Source: Paraburkholderia flagellata (GTDB taxonomy: Bacteria > Pseudomonadota > Gammaproteobacteria > Burkholderiales > Burkholderiaceae). From it: a DNA stretch of 64,000 nucleotides. The position numbers and the translations under genes were made by a program. This document shows, one piece after another, positions 36,110-44,866 of the stretch. Each line of letters begins with the position of its first letter. Position 1 is the stretch's first letter. Location: NCBI RefSeq assembly GCF_021390645.1, contig NZ_JAJEJT010000005.1:1-64000 (forward strand), in the 5' to 3' direction. The notes under the pieces are model-generated. The model had not been told where the DNA came from. It saw only the letters and a list, made by a program, of their open reading frames with translations, and searched no databases.

Positions 36110-37046
36110 GGCCGGCGCGCTCCGAGTGAGATACATCGGACTCCGATACATTGCTGGGAGCATGCTCAGACACGATCCGGTGGGCCATCACCGCCTGCGC
36201 GCGCAGCTCGGCCCACGCCGGCAACTGGCTATCCCATTCGATCAGCGTCGGTATCGGCCCGGTGCGCGCGATCAACTCGCGGTAGAGCGCCCACACGACA
36301 TCGGCGACGGCGCGGTCGTGGCTGTCGATGAGGAGCGGCGCGCTCTCGTCGTCGTGCTGTTCGCTGTGGCCGGCCAGGTGAATCTCGCCGACGTATTCAA
36401 GAGGAAAGTCCGCAAGATACGCACGTGCCGTGTAACCTTGATTGGTCGCCGAAACGTAGACATTGTTGACGTCGAGCAGCAGCCCGCAGCCCGTGCGCTG
36501 CGCGACCGTACGGATGAATTCCGTCTCGCTCATCGTCGATGACGCGAACGCCACATACGTCGATGGATTTTCGAGCAGCATCGGACGCCGAATGGCTTCC
36601 TGAATTTGATCGATGTGTTCGCAGACCTTGTCAAGCGTCGCCTTCGTGTAGGGCAGCGGCAACAGATCGTTGAAGAAGGTGCCGTCGTGCGAGGACCATG
36701 CGAGATGTTCAGAGACGAGCGCGGGTTCGTAGCGCGTGACCAATTCGCAAAAGCGCGCAAGGTGGCTGGCGTCGAGTTCATCCGGTCCGCCGATCGACAT
36801 GCACACACCATGCAGCGAGACCGGATAGCGTTCGCGGATCGCGCGCAAGGCGCGGTGCGGCGGGCCGCCCGCGCCCATATAGTTCTCCGCGTGTACCTCG
36901 AAGAAGCCGTCCTGCAGGCCGTCTTCGAAAATTGCAGCGAGATGTTCGTGCTTGAAACTCGTGCCAGCGAGGCCGGCTGCGCCGGGCGCTGCGCAACGAG
37001 GACGGCTGGACGCATGGATCGCCGCCAATCGGGAGAAAGCAAGCAT
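36099..37046 (-). CDS. bufB: BufB (DUF692/MNIO): peptide-modifying iron oxidase
   Basis: 315-residue multinuclear non-heme iron-dependent oxidative enzyme (DUF692, TIM barrel). Conserved metal-site segments appear in order: SFKHEH (30-35), [11 protein letters not shown] (48-58), [10 protein letters not shown] (78-87), VSEHLAW (111-117), LLENPSTY (157-164), [10 protein letters not shown] (190-199), GEIHLAGH (220-227) and LIEWDS (268-273). MNIOs of bufferin systems convert Cys of the BufA peptide into thiooxazole groups that bind copper. The gene lies 29 bases after bufA1 and overlaps bufC. The start at 37046 has a GAGG box. The C-terminal tail (about 300-315) is Ser/His-rich. Confidence 0.92.
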   Translation of the reverse strand: MLAFSRLAAIHASSRPRCAAPGAAGLAGTSFKHEHLAAIFEDGLQDGFFEVHAENYMGAGGPPHRALRAIRERYPVSLHGVCMSIGGPDELDASHLARFCELVTRYEPALVSEHLAWSSHDGTFFNDLLPLPYTKATLDKVCEHIDQIQEAIRRPMLLENPSTYVAFASSTMSETEFIRTVAQRTGCGLLLDVNNVYVSATNQGYTARAYLADFPLEYVGEIHLAGHSEQHDDESAPLLIDSHDRAVADVVWALYRELIARTGPIPTLIEWDSQLPAWAELRAQAVMAHRIVSEHAPSNVSESDVSHSERAGHEA

Positions 37047-37075
37047 GGCCGCCTCGTTTCCTGTTGTCGTTACAG

Positions 37076-37387
37076 TCAGGACTTGATCGGCGTGAGCGAG
37101 CCGTGGCCGCCGCCCGGCACGACGATGCTCGCGCAGGTGCCGCCCTGGACGAACTTCCACGAGTTGCCCTGGAAGTCGACCGTCGACGTACCCTGACAGG
37201 TGGTGCCCGGACCGGCGGCACAGTCGTTTTGCCCCTTCAGCGCGACGCCAAAGCACTTTTCCTTGTGGGCAGCGACGGCGGCGCTCACTTCTTCCTTTGT
37301 GAGCGGCGCAGCATGAGCGACCGAAGCGAGCAGGCTTGCAACGGCGCCTGCCAGCAGGGCGGAACTAACAGTGGTCTTAGTGGACAT
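37076..37387 (-). CDS. bufA1: BufA1 (DUF2282) bufferin precursor peptide
   Basis: 103-residue precursor. A signal peptide ([20 protein letters not shown] to AHA, about 27 residues) directs the product to the periplasm. The core has four Cys in DUF2282 positions: Cys45 (EKCFGVAL), Cys56 ([10 protein letters not shown]), Cys64 (TTCQGTS) and Cys85 (QGGTCASI). In characterised bufferins the central Cys are oxidised by BufB/BufC to thiooxazoles that sequester copper. It is the first gene of the operon and has a SigF-type promoter at 37442-37468, 55 bases upstream of the ATG at 37387. Confidence 0.92.
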   Translation of the reverse strand: MSTKTTVSSALLAGAVASLLASVAHAAPLTKEEVSAAVAAHKEKCFGVALKGQNDCAAGPGTTCQGTSTVDFQGNSWKFVQGGTCASIVVPGGGHGSLTPIKS

Positions 37388-37441
37388 GGACTTTCTCCAG
37401 AAGTTGAGGTCGGTGGTATCCGTTGCGGATACAGCAGCTAA

Positions 37442-37468
37442 TTCGCCGGACGCCTGGCGCCGGTTACA
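37442..37468 (-). promoter_or_regulatory. SigF-type ECF promoter of the bufferin operon
   Basis: Read on the minus strand: TGTAACC (37468-37462), 16 bases, CGAA (37445-37442). This matches exactly GTAACC-N16-CGAA, described for SigF of Caulobacter. It lies 55 bases before the bufA1 start. Confidence 0.8.
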
Positions 37469-37574
37469 CGGAGCGGTTCTTTTTTGCGCGAAGCCACTGA
37501 CGGGGAGTGAGGTGAGGGCAGGACGCTCGTGAGATCTGCTGTAAGTGCTTTCTCGCCAAATAAATATCTCTGGC

Positions 37575-37601
37575 TGTAACCGGCACGTGTAGCCGAACGA
37601 A
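37575..37601 (+). promoter_or_regulatory. Second SigF-type ECF promoter, pointing rightward
   Basis: TGTAACC (37575-37581), 16 bases, CGAA (37598-37601) on the plus strand: again an exact match. No intact plus-strand gene follows; about 335 bases downstream the group II intron begins. Confidence 0.65.
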
Positions 37602-37739
37602 TACACAGAGCGGGGCAACGAATGTCCGTACCTGAACGCGGCTTGATAGTGGCCCTGAATTCTGGCTGCGTTGAGTGGGTATGCAGATCGGCCTGGCGGG
37701 GGCGCGGAGGGTGGCAGGTTCAGAACCTGAACCTCATGC

Positions 37740-37936
37740 TCACGCGGCAATAGTGGCCAGGACAGACCGTTTTGCACGGGCGGCGTCAGCGCACCATTTT
37801 TCAACCATCTGAGGGCCTGACGTACCAGAAGGGTCTGAGCCGAACGTTCGGGGGTGTTCGCCGGATGTCTCCTCATGGATGGTCAGGAGACTTTCGAGCA
37901 GCGGGGTCGCTGGACTGCTCGGGGACTGCTTGTGGC
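37740..37936 (-). pseudogene. ORF fragment flanking the group II intron, family unknown
   Basis: The minus strand from the intron edge reads [20 protein letters not shown], then [20 protein letters not shown] and [13 protein letters not shown], with a stop at 37740. The composition looks like real protein, with a natural-looking C-terminus. The upstream part is not continuous into the intron, so the intron or a rearrangement may have separated it. No family is recognised. Confidence 0.4.
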
Positions 37937-39895
37937 GTGCGCCGTGCAAAGGCGGCGCTTTTCCAGTGGGTGAAAGCCCCACCCGGCAACCGCTCCAGCC
38001 GGAAGCAACCGGAGCAATCGTGGAGGTAACGAAGCGGTTGAAGCCTCCGGTGAAGCATGTCACGAAATACGGTGACAGCGCGAGTGTGCAGGCCGTAACG
38101 CGAGTGAACGCTGAGCAAGCCTCGAAAAAGTCGATGCGCAGGCCGACCTGACTGCCATATCGGGGAAGGCTGACACGGGTGGGTGAACGAGCAGGCAGGA
38201 CACCCAGTCGCTGCGCCGGGGTAGTGGCGACAGCATGCACACAAGGGAAGCGCACGCAACACGGGAAGCCCCTTGGCGTGGTCAGGGATGACCAACCGGA
38301 CGCCCGTGAGGGACAGGCCGGGCACCCTGGGGTGACGGAGAGGCCCGTATTACCGTTGAAGCCGGTGTAATGCGGGTGGAGGGAAGGGGCCTCAGTTCAA
38401 GACAGACGCAATACGTAGTGAGGACGTGGAGATTGGGCAACCTATCAACTCCGATTCGTGTTCAGAAGCTGCAGATGGCGTTACACGCGAAAGCGAAGGC
38501 AGAAGCCGGGTATCGCTTTTACGCGCTGTACGACAAGATCTATCGCGAGGATGTGCTGGCGCATGCGTACGCCCAGTGCCGCTCTAACAAGGGCGCGCCG
38601 GGTGTCGATCGGCAGGACTTCGCGGAGGTTGAAGCGTATGGGGTGCAGAAGTGGCTCGGCGAACTGGCGCTTGCGCTCAGGCAGGAGACTTACCGGCCGG
38701 ACCCTATCAGAAGAGTGTTTATCCCGAAGGCCAATGGCAAGCTGAGGCCCTTGGGCATCTCGACCCTGCGTGATCGGGTGTGCATGACAGCAGCGATGCT
38801 GGTGCTCGAACCGATCTTCGAAGCTGACCTTCCACCAGAGCAATACGCTTACCGCCCGGGGCGAAATGCCCAGCAGGCGGTGGTCGAGGTGGATGAGCGG
38901 TTGCACCGTGGACAAACGGACGTTGTTGATGCCGACCTGGCGGACTACTTCGGAAGTATTCCCCACGCCGAACTGATGCTGTCGCTCGCGCGACGCATCG
39001 TTGACCGGCGTGTGCTGCATCTGATCAGGATGTGGCTGGAATGCCCCGTGGAAGAAACCGATGACCGTGGCCGGCAGAAACGTACGACGGAGGCCCGGGA
39101 CAGCCGGCGCGGCATTCCGCAAGGTTCTCCCATCTCACCCCTGTTGGCGAATGTTTACATGCGCCGGTTTGTGTTGGCATGGAAGAAACTCGGACTTCAG
39201 CGCAGTCTTGGCAGCCGCATTGTGACTTACGCGGATGATCTTGTGATCCTGTGCAAGCGGGGCAAGGCGGAAGAAGCCTTGGTGCGAATGCGCGAGATCA
39301 TGAGCAAACTGAAGCTGACGGTCAACGAGGAGAAGACGCAAATCTGCAAGGTGCCGGAAGGCGAATTCGACTTCCTGGGTTACACGTTTGGGCGGATGTA
39401 CTCTGCAGTGACTGGCCAGGCCCGTATGGGCATGCGTCCGTCGAAGAAGAGTATCCGGCGCATGGTCGAGAAGATTCACGCGCTGACCGCTTCGACGATG
39501 ACGTGGCTCGATACCACGGAGTTGGTGGGCAAGTTGAACCGCACGCTGCGCGGCTGGGCGAACTACTTCAAGGTAGGGACGGTCAGTCGCGCGTATCGGG
39601 CGCTTGACAGCTACACTTCCACGCGGTTGCGCCGGTGGTTACGTATCAAGCACAAGGTCAGACGTCGTAGGGGCGGGACGTATCCACCCTCGCACCTCTA
39701 CGGGCACTTTGGTCTCGTTCGTCTCCAAGGGCCTTGGTAGTGACTTGCCGTGTACGAAGGCGTGATGTCTTGTCCGAGAGCCGGATGCGGGAGATCTGCA
39801 TGTCCGGTTCGATGAGCGGGTTGTGGAAACGGGGTTAAGGCAAGGATATTCGGGCACCGCCAGACGAAAGGGGCGGCAACAGACAAACCGAACCT
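37937..39895 (+). mobile_element. Group II intron with reverse transcriptase
   Basis: The 5' end is placed at GTGCG (37937), the GUGYG consensus, followed by about 430 bases of structured leader with many short GC-rich inverted repeats. The intron-encoded protein occupies 38370-39740. Domain V is recognisable at about 39777-39811: GAGCCGGATGCGGGAGATC pairs with GATCTGCATGTCCGGTTC. Domain VI and the 3' end lie within about 39812-39895; the exact end is uncertain. The element sits between the rightward SigF-type promoter and an IS3 relic. Confidence 0.75.
38370..39740 (+). CDS. Group II intron-encoded reverse transcriptase/maturase
   Basis: 456-residue LtrA-like protein. Reverse-transcriptase blocks are visible in order: [22 protein letters not shown] around 112-133, [46 protein letters not shown] and the catalytic [11 protein letters not shown]. 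The maturase (X) domain follows with [21 protein letters not shown]. It ends [14 protein letters not shown] without an HNH endonuclease domain, so it belongs to the classes lacking En, which often target replication forks or terminator-like sites. The ATG at 38370 is the first; homology starts nearer 38475 ([16 protein letters not shown]). Confidence 0.92.
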   Translation: MRVEGRGLSSRQTQYVVRTWRLGNLSTPIRVQKLQMALHAKAKAEAGYRFYALYDKIYREDVLAHAYAQCRSNKGAPGVDRQDFAEVEAYGVQKWLGELALALRQETYRPDPIRRVFIPKANGKLRPLGISTLRDRVCMTAAMLVLEPIFEADLPPEQYAYRPGRNAQQAVVEVDERLHRGQTDVVDADLADYFGSIPHAELMLSLARRIVDRRVLHLIRMWLECPVEETDDRGRQKRTTEARDSRRGIPQGSPISPLLANVYMRRFVLAWKKLGLQRSLGSRIVTYADDLVILCKRGKAEEALVRMREIMSKLKLTVNEEKTQICKVPEGEFDFLGYTFGRMYSAVTGQARMGMRPSKKSIRRMVEKIHALTASTMTWLDTTELVGKLNRTLRGWANYFKVGTVSRAYRALDSYTSTRLRRWLRIKHKVRRRRGGTYPPSHLYGHFGLVRLQGPW

Positions 39896-40544
39896 AATGC
39901 TACCGCGCCACAACTCGACTCTACCGACTGTACGCGCTCACCAACTTCGCCGTAAGCCGCCATTCAATGACATTCACCGTCCACCAGCGGCAGCTTTGTG
40001 GTGCGTTGGGTCGGCGGGTGAAACCGGCCATGAGCAGTCGCTTGAGCCTGTGTTTCTGTCGACGTTCTCGCGTCGATCTACATCAGCAAACGGCCATTCG
40101 ATTCGCGAAGGTAACGTCGTTTCATCCCGAGCTTGCTGTTTTCCAGTTCCAGTTTCTTCAGCCGCTGCGCTTCTGAGACGGTTATCCTGTCAAACTTCAT
40201 CTGCCAGTTGCAGCGGGTTCGAAATATCGTGCTTGCGGCCCGGTTTCACATCAGGTTGCGGATGTCTTCGAGCGCCCTCGAACTCGTGTGAATTCAACAT
40301 GTCGATGTAAAACACTAGACGCTGCGCGCGCAGCGCGGCGTATTGAAATTGAAAGCCGCCGGTTACCAATTGCAACGACTGCAACTGAACCTCTCCCTCG
40401 AACCATCCTCTCACCGGAAGCATTCGGCGGGGGACCTCGCATCCGCCGACGCTCGTCATGCACCGCGACTGTCCTGCATGTAGCAAGCTCCATCGACAGT
40501 CGAGCATCGTTCCGCTTTTTAACCACGATTGGAGGAAATGGAAC
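39896..40544. other. Stretch between intron and phosphatase gene with IS3 relic
   Basis: Only the IS3-like relic (40078-40200) is recognised. The final 30 bases hold the TTGGAGGAAA leader of the phosphatase gene. Confidence 0.4.
40078..40200 (-). pseudogene. IS3-family OrfA relic
   Basis: The minus strand from 40200 reads MKFDRITVSEAQRLKKLELE, then NSKLGMKRRYLRESNGRLLM and stop. This matches the leucine-zipper region of IS3-type OrfA proteins (VSEAQRLKxLExENxKLK). The N-terminal HTH and the whole OrfB are missing. Confidence 0.6.
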
Positions 40545-41894
40545 ATGGCAAAGAAGCGCCCAGTTCGAACGTCAACCAGCAGCGGCCGCGTCCTCGCAGC
40601 TCCCGTTTTCTCGCAGCCGCAGCCGACACCCGATCCGCAAACCTTCATCGTCAGGCACGCATCCGATGTGGCAGCCTACAAGGTCATCGATGAACTCAAT
40701 CGCGAGCACAAACTCAAGGCCCTTCCGTTTCCTGCGCCGCGCGGCGGCGTCGAGCCCCGCCTTACATTCGCGGACGTGATCAACAACGCTCAGACCATCC
40801 TCGACCAGATCAACGTGAGCGGACAGATCGTTTTTCACTCGACGGGCGATTGCGGCAGTACCAGAAGCCCAAAAACACAGAACGAAGTCTCCGACAAGAT
40901 GATCAGCGACTTCGACGAAACCGATCCTGCTGAGGTTCCGCAATTCAACTTTTTGCTGGGCGACATCGTCTACAGCTTCGGCGAAGCGCAGTACTACTAT
41001 GACCAGTTCTATGAGCCCTATCGCGACTATCACGCACCTATCCTCGCGGTCGCAGGCAATCATGACGGCATGATCTCGCCTCTGCAGCATGAAAAGAGTC
41101 TGCAGGCGTTTCTGCGAAACTTCTGCTCCGACTGCTTTCAGGTTTCGGCCGATGCGGGCAATCTTTCACGCACTGCGCAGATTCAACCGGGAGTCTTCTT
41201 TACATTCGAGGCCCCGTTCGTGCGAATCATCGCGTTGTATAGCAATACGCTCGAAGATCCTGGCGTGATTTCGAACAGCGACATCGGCAACAGCCAGCTC
41301 AAGTTTCTCAAGGCCGCATTGACGCGGGTGAAGAAGGAGGGCTACAAGGGCGCATTACTGTTCGCGCATCATCATCCACCGTATGTCGCGCGCGGACGTC
41401 ACGGCTGGAGTATCGAGATGCAGCAGCAGATCGACGCGATCTGCAAGGAGGTGGGCGTATGGCCCCATGCCGATCTTGCGGGGCACGCGCACAACTATCA
41501 GCGCTTTACACGCACACGTCCTGACGGAACCCACATTCCGTACATTGTGTGCGGTAACGGCGGACACGGTATTCAGCGGTTGACCAGCAACGGGCAGCCG
41601 CCGCTGCGTGCACCGCAGCTGATCCAGGCCGCATCGAAGGACACCGATGCCGTTGTCATCGAAAACTACGACGACCAGAATTACGGCTATTTGCGCATCG
41701 TCGCGAACGAGACCCAGTTACGGATCGAATATCACGCAGCCGTCGACGGGCCCTATACCAAGGCGCCCGACGATCAGGTGACCGTGGATCTGGCTACACG
41801 CCAGATTTCCCACTACGCCGCCCGCAACGCGGGCATACCCGAACTGGCCGCGCGCATCAGGGAGTTCGCGCAAAGCGGGAAATCCAGGCGCTGA
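40545..41894 (+). CDS. Calcineurin-like metallophosphoesterase (purple acid phosphatase-like)
   Basis: 449-residue dimetal phosphatase. Metal-ligand motifs appear in order: FHSTGDCG (Asp102), FNFLLGDIVY (Asp140), VAGNHDG (Asn172, His173), LFAHHHPP near 285 and DLAGHAHNYQRF near 330, the last typical of acid phosphatases. The N-terminus (MAKKRPVRTSTSSGRVLAAP) is basic and lacks a clear signal peptide. The ATG at 40545 has a strong GGAGGAAA box. It stands alone; a tat operon lies 2.7 kb further on, but no twin-arginine motif is visible here. Substrate unknown. Confidence 0.85.
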   Translation: MAKKRPVRTSTSSGRVLAAPVFSQPQPTPDPQTFIVRHASDVAAYKVIDELNREHKLKALPFPAPRGGVEPRLTFADVINNAQTILDQINVSGQIVFHSTGDCGSTRSPKTQNEVSDKMISDFDETDPAEVPQFNFLLGDIVYSFGEAQYYYDQFYEPYRDYHAPILAVAGNHDGMISPLQHEKSLQAFLRNFCSDCFQVSADAGNLSRTAQIQPGVFFTFEAPFVRIIALYSNTLEDPGVISNSDIGNSQLKFLKAALTRVKKEGYKGALLFAHHHPPYVARGRHGWSIEMQQQIDAICKEVGVWPHADLAGHAHNYQRFTRTRPDGTHIPYIVCGNGGHGIQRLTSNGQPPLRAPQLIQAASKDTDAVVIENYDDQNYGYLRIVANETQLRIEYHAAVDGPYTKAPDDQVTVDLATRQISHYAARNAGIPELAARIREFAQSGKSRR

Positions 41895-41960
41895 TATTGG
41901 GTCATAAGTATCGGGGCAGCACAAACCAGACCAGGCGATGACCGCGGTCCGCGCCGGCAG

Positions 41961-43292
41961 CTAGTAGCTCTGATCCGCAATCGTCTTCGCTACTCTCTCC
42001 AGAGCGTGTTCGATCGCCGCCAGGCTGACTGAACCGAGTGCGAGCCGAATGGCGTGCGGCACTTGTGTCGACGCGGAGAACGCGTGCGCAGTCGATACTG
42101 CAATCCGTTCGTTCCTGAGCGCCATCGCGATCGCGTCGGCACGAACCTCCTGCGGCAATGGAAGCCAGAGAAAGTACGACGCAGGATGTCCGACACGTTT
42201 CAGTTTGCCGAGCACGCGCGCGGCGATCGCCTGGCGAAGTGCGGCATCGCGGCGCTTCTGCGCCTCGAGCATCGCGACCGTGCCGTCCTCGATCCATCTG
42301 CACGCGATCGACGTCAGGGTCGCAGGAGTATTCCACGTCGTCGCGCGAATATAACGTTCGATCTTCGCAACCCGGTCGCGCGGCGCGTGGATGAAGCCAA
42401 CACGCCGCCCCGTCGCGACGCTCTTCGAGAAGCTCGATACGTACACCGTCAACTCGGGCGCAAGCGAGGCAAGCGGAGGTGGGGCGCCATCCGCGAGAAA
42501 CGCGTAAGCACCGTCTTCGATGATCAGGATTCCATACTGCCGCGCGATGGCAACGAGTTCGCGCCGGCGCGCCACTCCCATCACCCAGCCCAGCGGATTG
42601 TGCAGCGTCGGCATCATATAAACCGCGCGCACCTTGCGGCGCTTGCATAGTCCGGCCAGTACATCGAGATCGGGGCCGTTACCCGCAGCCGGAACGGGCA
42701 CGATCTCGAGCCGGCAGGCTTCGGCGGTCAGCTTGAAACCCGGATAGGTCAACGCATCCACGGCCACCACGTCGCCGGGCTCCAGTAAAGCCATGGCCGT
42801 CGTCGTCAATCCGTGCTGCGCGCCACTCACGAGCAGCACGGTTTCGGCAGCGGCTTGCAGGCCCCGTACGGCGAGGTGTCGCGCGACCGTCGCACGTTCG
42901 TGCTCGCGTCCACCGTGCGGCTGATAACGGAGCATCGATTCGAGATCACCTGACGCCGCGAGCTGACGCAGTGCCACACGAAACAGGTCGGCCTGTTCCG
43001 GCGAGGATGGATAGTTGAACGTCATGTCGACGGTGTCCGCGCCTGACCCGAGCAAGTCGATGCCTTCGGCCGGAGGCAACGGTTCCTTGACGAAGGTGCC
43101 GCGCCCCGTCTCGCCGCTCACGAGTCCCATGGCCTGCAACTCCGCGTAGACGCGCGTCGCCGTGACGAGCGCGAGACCTTCGCGCGCAGCCAGTTCGCGA
43201 TGCGTCGGCAAACGCGTTCCCGGACGCACACGCCCGGCCCGGATATCGGCGGCGAGACGATCGACCAGCGCCTTGTAGCGAAGCTCGGGCAT
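41961..43292 (-). CDS. MocR-type regulator: GntR HTH fused to an aminotransferase fold
   Basis: 443-residue MocR/PdxR subfamily protein. Residues 5-70 are a GntR winged helix (ELRYKALVDRLAADIRAGRVRPG, RLPTHRELAAREGLALVTAT). The rest is a fold-type I aminotransferase with HNPLGWVMG and the PLP Lys in SSFSKSVATGRRVGF, so PLP binding is likely. MocR regulators sense PLP or amino-acid-related ligands. It is divergent from the DJ-1/PfpI gene, 87 bases apart, and probably controls it. GntR-aminotransferase proteins are normally 440-500 residues, so it is complete. Confidence 0.88.
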   Translation of the reverse strand: MPELRYKALVDRLAADIRAGRVRPGTRLPTHRELAAREGLALVTATRVYAELQAMGLVSGETGRGTFVKEPLPPAEGIDLLGSGADTVDMTFNYPSSPEQADLFRVALRQLAASGDLESMLRYQPHGGREHERATVARHLAVRGLQAAAETVLLVSGAQHGLTTTAMALLEPGDVVAVDALTYPGFKLTAEACRLEIVPVPAAGNGPDLDVLAGLCKRRKVRAVYMMPTLHNPLGWVMGVARRRELVAIARQYGILIIEDGAYAFLADGAPPPLASLAPELTVYVSSFSKSVATGRRVGFIHAPRDRVAKIERYIRATTWNTPATLTSIACRWIEDGTVAMLEAQKRRDAALRQAIAARVLGKLKRVGHPASYFLWLPLPQEVRADAIAMALRNERIAVSTAHAFSASTQVPHAIRLALGSVSLAAIEHALERVAKTIADQSY

Positions 43293-43315
43293 GGCTATGT
43301 ATCCATGACAATTAT

Positions 43316-43344
43316 TTGATTGTAGTGATTCTCGGTCCTACCAT
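43316..43344 (+). promoter_or_regulatory. Probable sigma-70 promoter of the DJ-1/PfpI gene
   Basis: TTGATT (43316-43321), 17 bases, TACCAT (43339-43344), 35 bases before the start codon. It lies within the 87-base divergent region where the MocR protein should bind. Confidence 0.4.
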
Positions 43345-43379
43345 GGCGCAACACAAGCTCAGCACCGTATGAGGACGCC

Positions 43380-43976
43380 ATGAACATCGCCATCCTGACA
43401 TTCGACGGCTTCAACGAAATCGATTCGCTGGTCGCGTTCAATATTCTGAACCGGATCAGAAGGCCCGGATGGCGCGTGGCCATAGCGAGTCCCACGCCGC
43501 GCGTCCGTTCGATGAACGGTGTGGAGGTCGAGGCGCAGGCGTCATTGCATGACGCTTGCCATGCGGACGCCGTACTCGTCGGCAGCGGAATACGGACGCG
43601 CGAGATCGTCGCCGATGGAGGCCTGATGGCGCAGTTCCGGTTCGATCCAATGCGCCAGCTGCTTGGCGCGCAATGCTCGGGCACGCTTGTACTTGCGCGG
43701 CTGGGCTTGCTCGACGGGGTTGCGGCGTGCACGGATACGACCACGAAGCCGTGGGTCGAAGCGGCAGGCGTCGCCGTGCTCGAACAGCCATTCGTGGCCC
43801 GGCACAACGTGGCGACGGCAGGCGGCTGCCTGTCGTCCCAGTATCTTGCGGCGTGGGTGATTGCGCGCCTCGAAGGGGTCGAGGCGGCACGTGGCGCGAT
43901 TCGCTACGTCGCGCCGGTAGGTGAAAAGGACACTTATGTAGCCCGCGCACTCGCCAACATCACGCCCTATTTGTGA
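43380..43976 (+). CDS. DJ-1/PfpI family protein
   Basis: 198-residue class I glutamine amidotransferase-like protein of the DJ-1/PfpI superfamily. The nucleophile elbow is LLGAQCSGTLVLARLG with Cys99; Glu13 (GFNEIDSLVAF) matches the acidic partner, and TTTKPWVEAAG plus NVATAGGCLSSQYLAAW follow as usual. Members act as chaperones, deglycases or isonitrile hydratases; the function here is not readable. It is divergent from the MocR gene and probably regulated by it. Confidence 0.82.
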   Translation: MNIAILTFDGFNEIDSLVAFNILNRIRRPGWRVAIASPTPRVRSMNGVEVEAQASLHDACHADAVLVGSGIRTREIVADGGLMAQFRFDPMRQLLGAQCSGTLVLARLGLLDGVAACTDTTTKPWVEAAGVAVLEQPFVARHNVATAGGCLSSQYLAAWVIARLEGVEAARGAIRYVAPVGEKDTYVARALANITPYL

Positions 43977-44557
43977 GCGATCATCAATCTGGTCGCGAGA
44001 CTTGTCGTACGTCGCGACCTGCTTAAATCTGCGGTTCGCCGCTTTGCGTTGCGCGCGCGGCGTACGCCCGTTACATCCCCCAAGCTCGCCCTATAACTGG
44101 AAGCGCCCAGCACTGAGGCGACTTCGACGTCCGCACCTACGACCACCGCATATGTCGATGCCGCCGCTATCTGCTTACGCAGCCCGTTTCTGTCAGGTAT
44201 GCCAAGCGTTGCACGGCATGTGAGCGGTCCACCCGACGATCCACCGCCCCCCTCACAGAATTGTTTCTCAATGTGTATGCCGCTCGCGCAGATACACATT
44301 CATGCAACAGGCCACTCTCTCGACACAACCCAGATACCTCGCCCAGTTTCAATGGTCAACGCTGCGGGCCTTCCCCTGCAGGCTCCTGTGTCGGTCTTTC
44401 CAGGCGAGATCTAACGCGCACCGTGGAACTGGACGGAGCGTAGCTATGCAAAACATCGGTTTAATCAGCGGAGCGTCGATGCTCCGCTTCGGGCCGCAAG
44501 GTCCACATTCTTCGCAGCGCGCGACACGCGCTGCGCAGCCAGAGAGGGTTGTCAATC
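43977..44557. other. Gene-poor stretch upstream of tatA
   Basis: No gene is recognised. An inverted repeat (44270-44300) stands out. The tat promoter must lie in the last 150 bases, with no clear consensus. Confidence 0.4.
44270..44300. repeat. 9-bp-arm inverted repeat upstream of tatA
   Basis: AATGTGTAT (44270-44278) and ATACACATT (44292-44300) are exact reverse complements separated by 13 bases. It may be an operator, or the stem of a transcript end. Confidence 0.4.
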
Positions 44558-44785
44558 ATGGGTTCGTTGAGCATTTGGCATTGGATGATCGTATTGCTGA
44601 TCGTGGCACTTGTTTTCGGTACGAAGAAGCTGAGAAACATCGGGGGCGATCTTGGCAGTGCGGTCAAGGGGTTCAAGGAAGGCATGGCCGAGAATCACAT
44701 TTCGGAGCAGCAGCGCGAATTGCCGCACGACGGTGTCGTTGAGGTGGAAGCGAAGGACATGACACGTCGGGGCGAATACCGGTAG
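44558..44785 (+). CDS. tatA: TatA, twin-arginine translocase pore subunit
   Basis: 75-residue TatA. One N-terminal helix ([20 protein letters not shown]), the FGTKKL hinge, the amphipathic helix ([18 protein letters not shown]) and an acidic tail are all present. TatA oligomers form the passage for folded proteins. The start at 44558 follows AGAGAGG. It heads a tatABC operon with an 81-base gap before tatB. No his genes are adjacent, unlike many beta-proteobacterial housekeeping loci, so this may be an accessory Tat system. Confidence 0.92.
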   Translation: MGSLSIWHWMIVLLIVALVFGTKKLRNIGGDLGSAVKGFKEGMAENHISEQQRELPHDGVVEVEAKDMTRRGEYR

Positions 44786-44866
44786 TTACCGGATCAGCCG
44801 CACAGTCCACTTCAGATCAGTACGGCCTCGGCCGTACCCGTTCCCAGTTCCAGGAGCTTTGATTCC

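Noticed and set aside
37740..37936. Intron-flanking ORF as the missing sigF gene
   Set aside because: The residues contain no sigma region 2 or 4 motif and the strand is opposite to the rightward promoter.
40545..41894. Phosphatase as substrate of the nearby Tat system
   Set aside because: The N-terminus has no twin-arginine motif followed by a hydrophobic stretch.
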